NCBI GenBank assembly: GCA_014132595.1
Contig: BMAG01000055.1
Span: 1-64,000 of the forward strand
Direction: 5' to 3'
DNA from: Gammaproteobacteria bacterium
GTDB lineage: Bacteria > Pseudomonadota > Gammaproteobacteria > DSM-16500
Length of the DNA stretch: 64,000 bases
The position numbers and the translations under genes are program-made. Each line of letters opens with the position of its first letter. The first letter of the stretch is position 1. The notes beneath the pieces were generated by a model, which was not told the origin of the DNA, made no database searches, and was given only the letters and a program-made list of their open reading frames with translations. Shown one piece after another: positions 63,971 through 64,000 of the stretch.

Positions 63971-64000
63971 GCCACAAATTATAAACGATTATTTTAGCAC

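Overview
The window is a chromosome segment of a low-GC gammaproteobacterium. The order gltA / sdhCDAB-sucABCD, the FadE/FadI/FadJ/FadL set, a cytosolic HAD-IG 5'-nucleotidase and many large eukaryotic-like or repeat proteins together point to the Legionellales (Legionella/Coxiella/Aquicella-type, amoeba-associated). The species cannot be named from the sequence. I saw no rRNA, tRNA, CRISPR array, insertion sequence with transposase, or prophage.

Layout. 0-14 kb: the 3' end of a sulfatase-fold gene, a fadE-fadI-fadJ beta-oxidation cluster, SulP transporter-yjdM, an orphan HigA antitoxin, a helical hypothetical protein, a 17-kDa-antigen-like lipoprotein, a thioredoxin-fold protein and the fatty-acid porin FadL. 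13.7-20.9 kb: one 2414-residue protein made of three diverged ~550-residue repeats, a disordered linker and a nucleotidyltransferase-like C-terminal region. 21-30 kb: MFS exporter, SIMPL protein, BNR-repeat secreted protein, MscL, divergent glpD/glpK, a small beta-barrel and the 5'-nucleotidase.

30-41.5 kb is a stress/low-oxygen island. It holds many small conserved proteins (PRC-barrel, MPRGDK-type protein, DUF748, DUF1328, hemerythrin, DUF6496, DUF763, CigR/RcnB, SDR) and a four-gene regulatory operon: a HisKA-only protein, a FixJ/NarL-type regulator, a hybrid kinase and an FNR with all four Fe-S cysteines. Three perfect FNR palindromes (TTGAT-N4-ATCAA) and one near-perfect one lie in front of genes of this island, each with a -10-like hexamer at the spacing expected of class II FNR promoters. 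I infer a FixLJ/FNR-like oxygen-responsive cascade with its targets next door.

41.5-44.3 kb: a decayed fragment of an isoaspartyl peptidase, a stand-alone C80-type (toxin autoprocessing) cysteine peptidase with a C-terminal membrane segment, a divergent TPR protein and a ~229-bp palindromic MITE-like repeat. 44.3-56.7 kb: citrate synthase, succinate dehydrogenase, the 2-oxoglutarate dehydrogenase E1/E2 subunits, succinyl-CoA synthetase, a second palindromic repeat, and serS. 56.7-64 kb: a multi-pass membrane protein with a Pro/Ser-rich tail, a 57-aa histone-H1-like protein, two secreted proteins of unknown function, ttcA, and an 874-aa PPR-SMR protein, an architecture best known from plant organelles.

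The metabolic genes fit an organism that imports and oxidises fatty acids and glycerol and feeds them to the TCA cycle. The accessory genes (PPR-SMR, C80 peptidase, giant repeat protein, TPR protein, low-complexity tails) look like candidate host-interaction factors; that last statement is inference.
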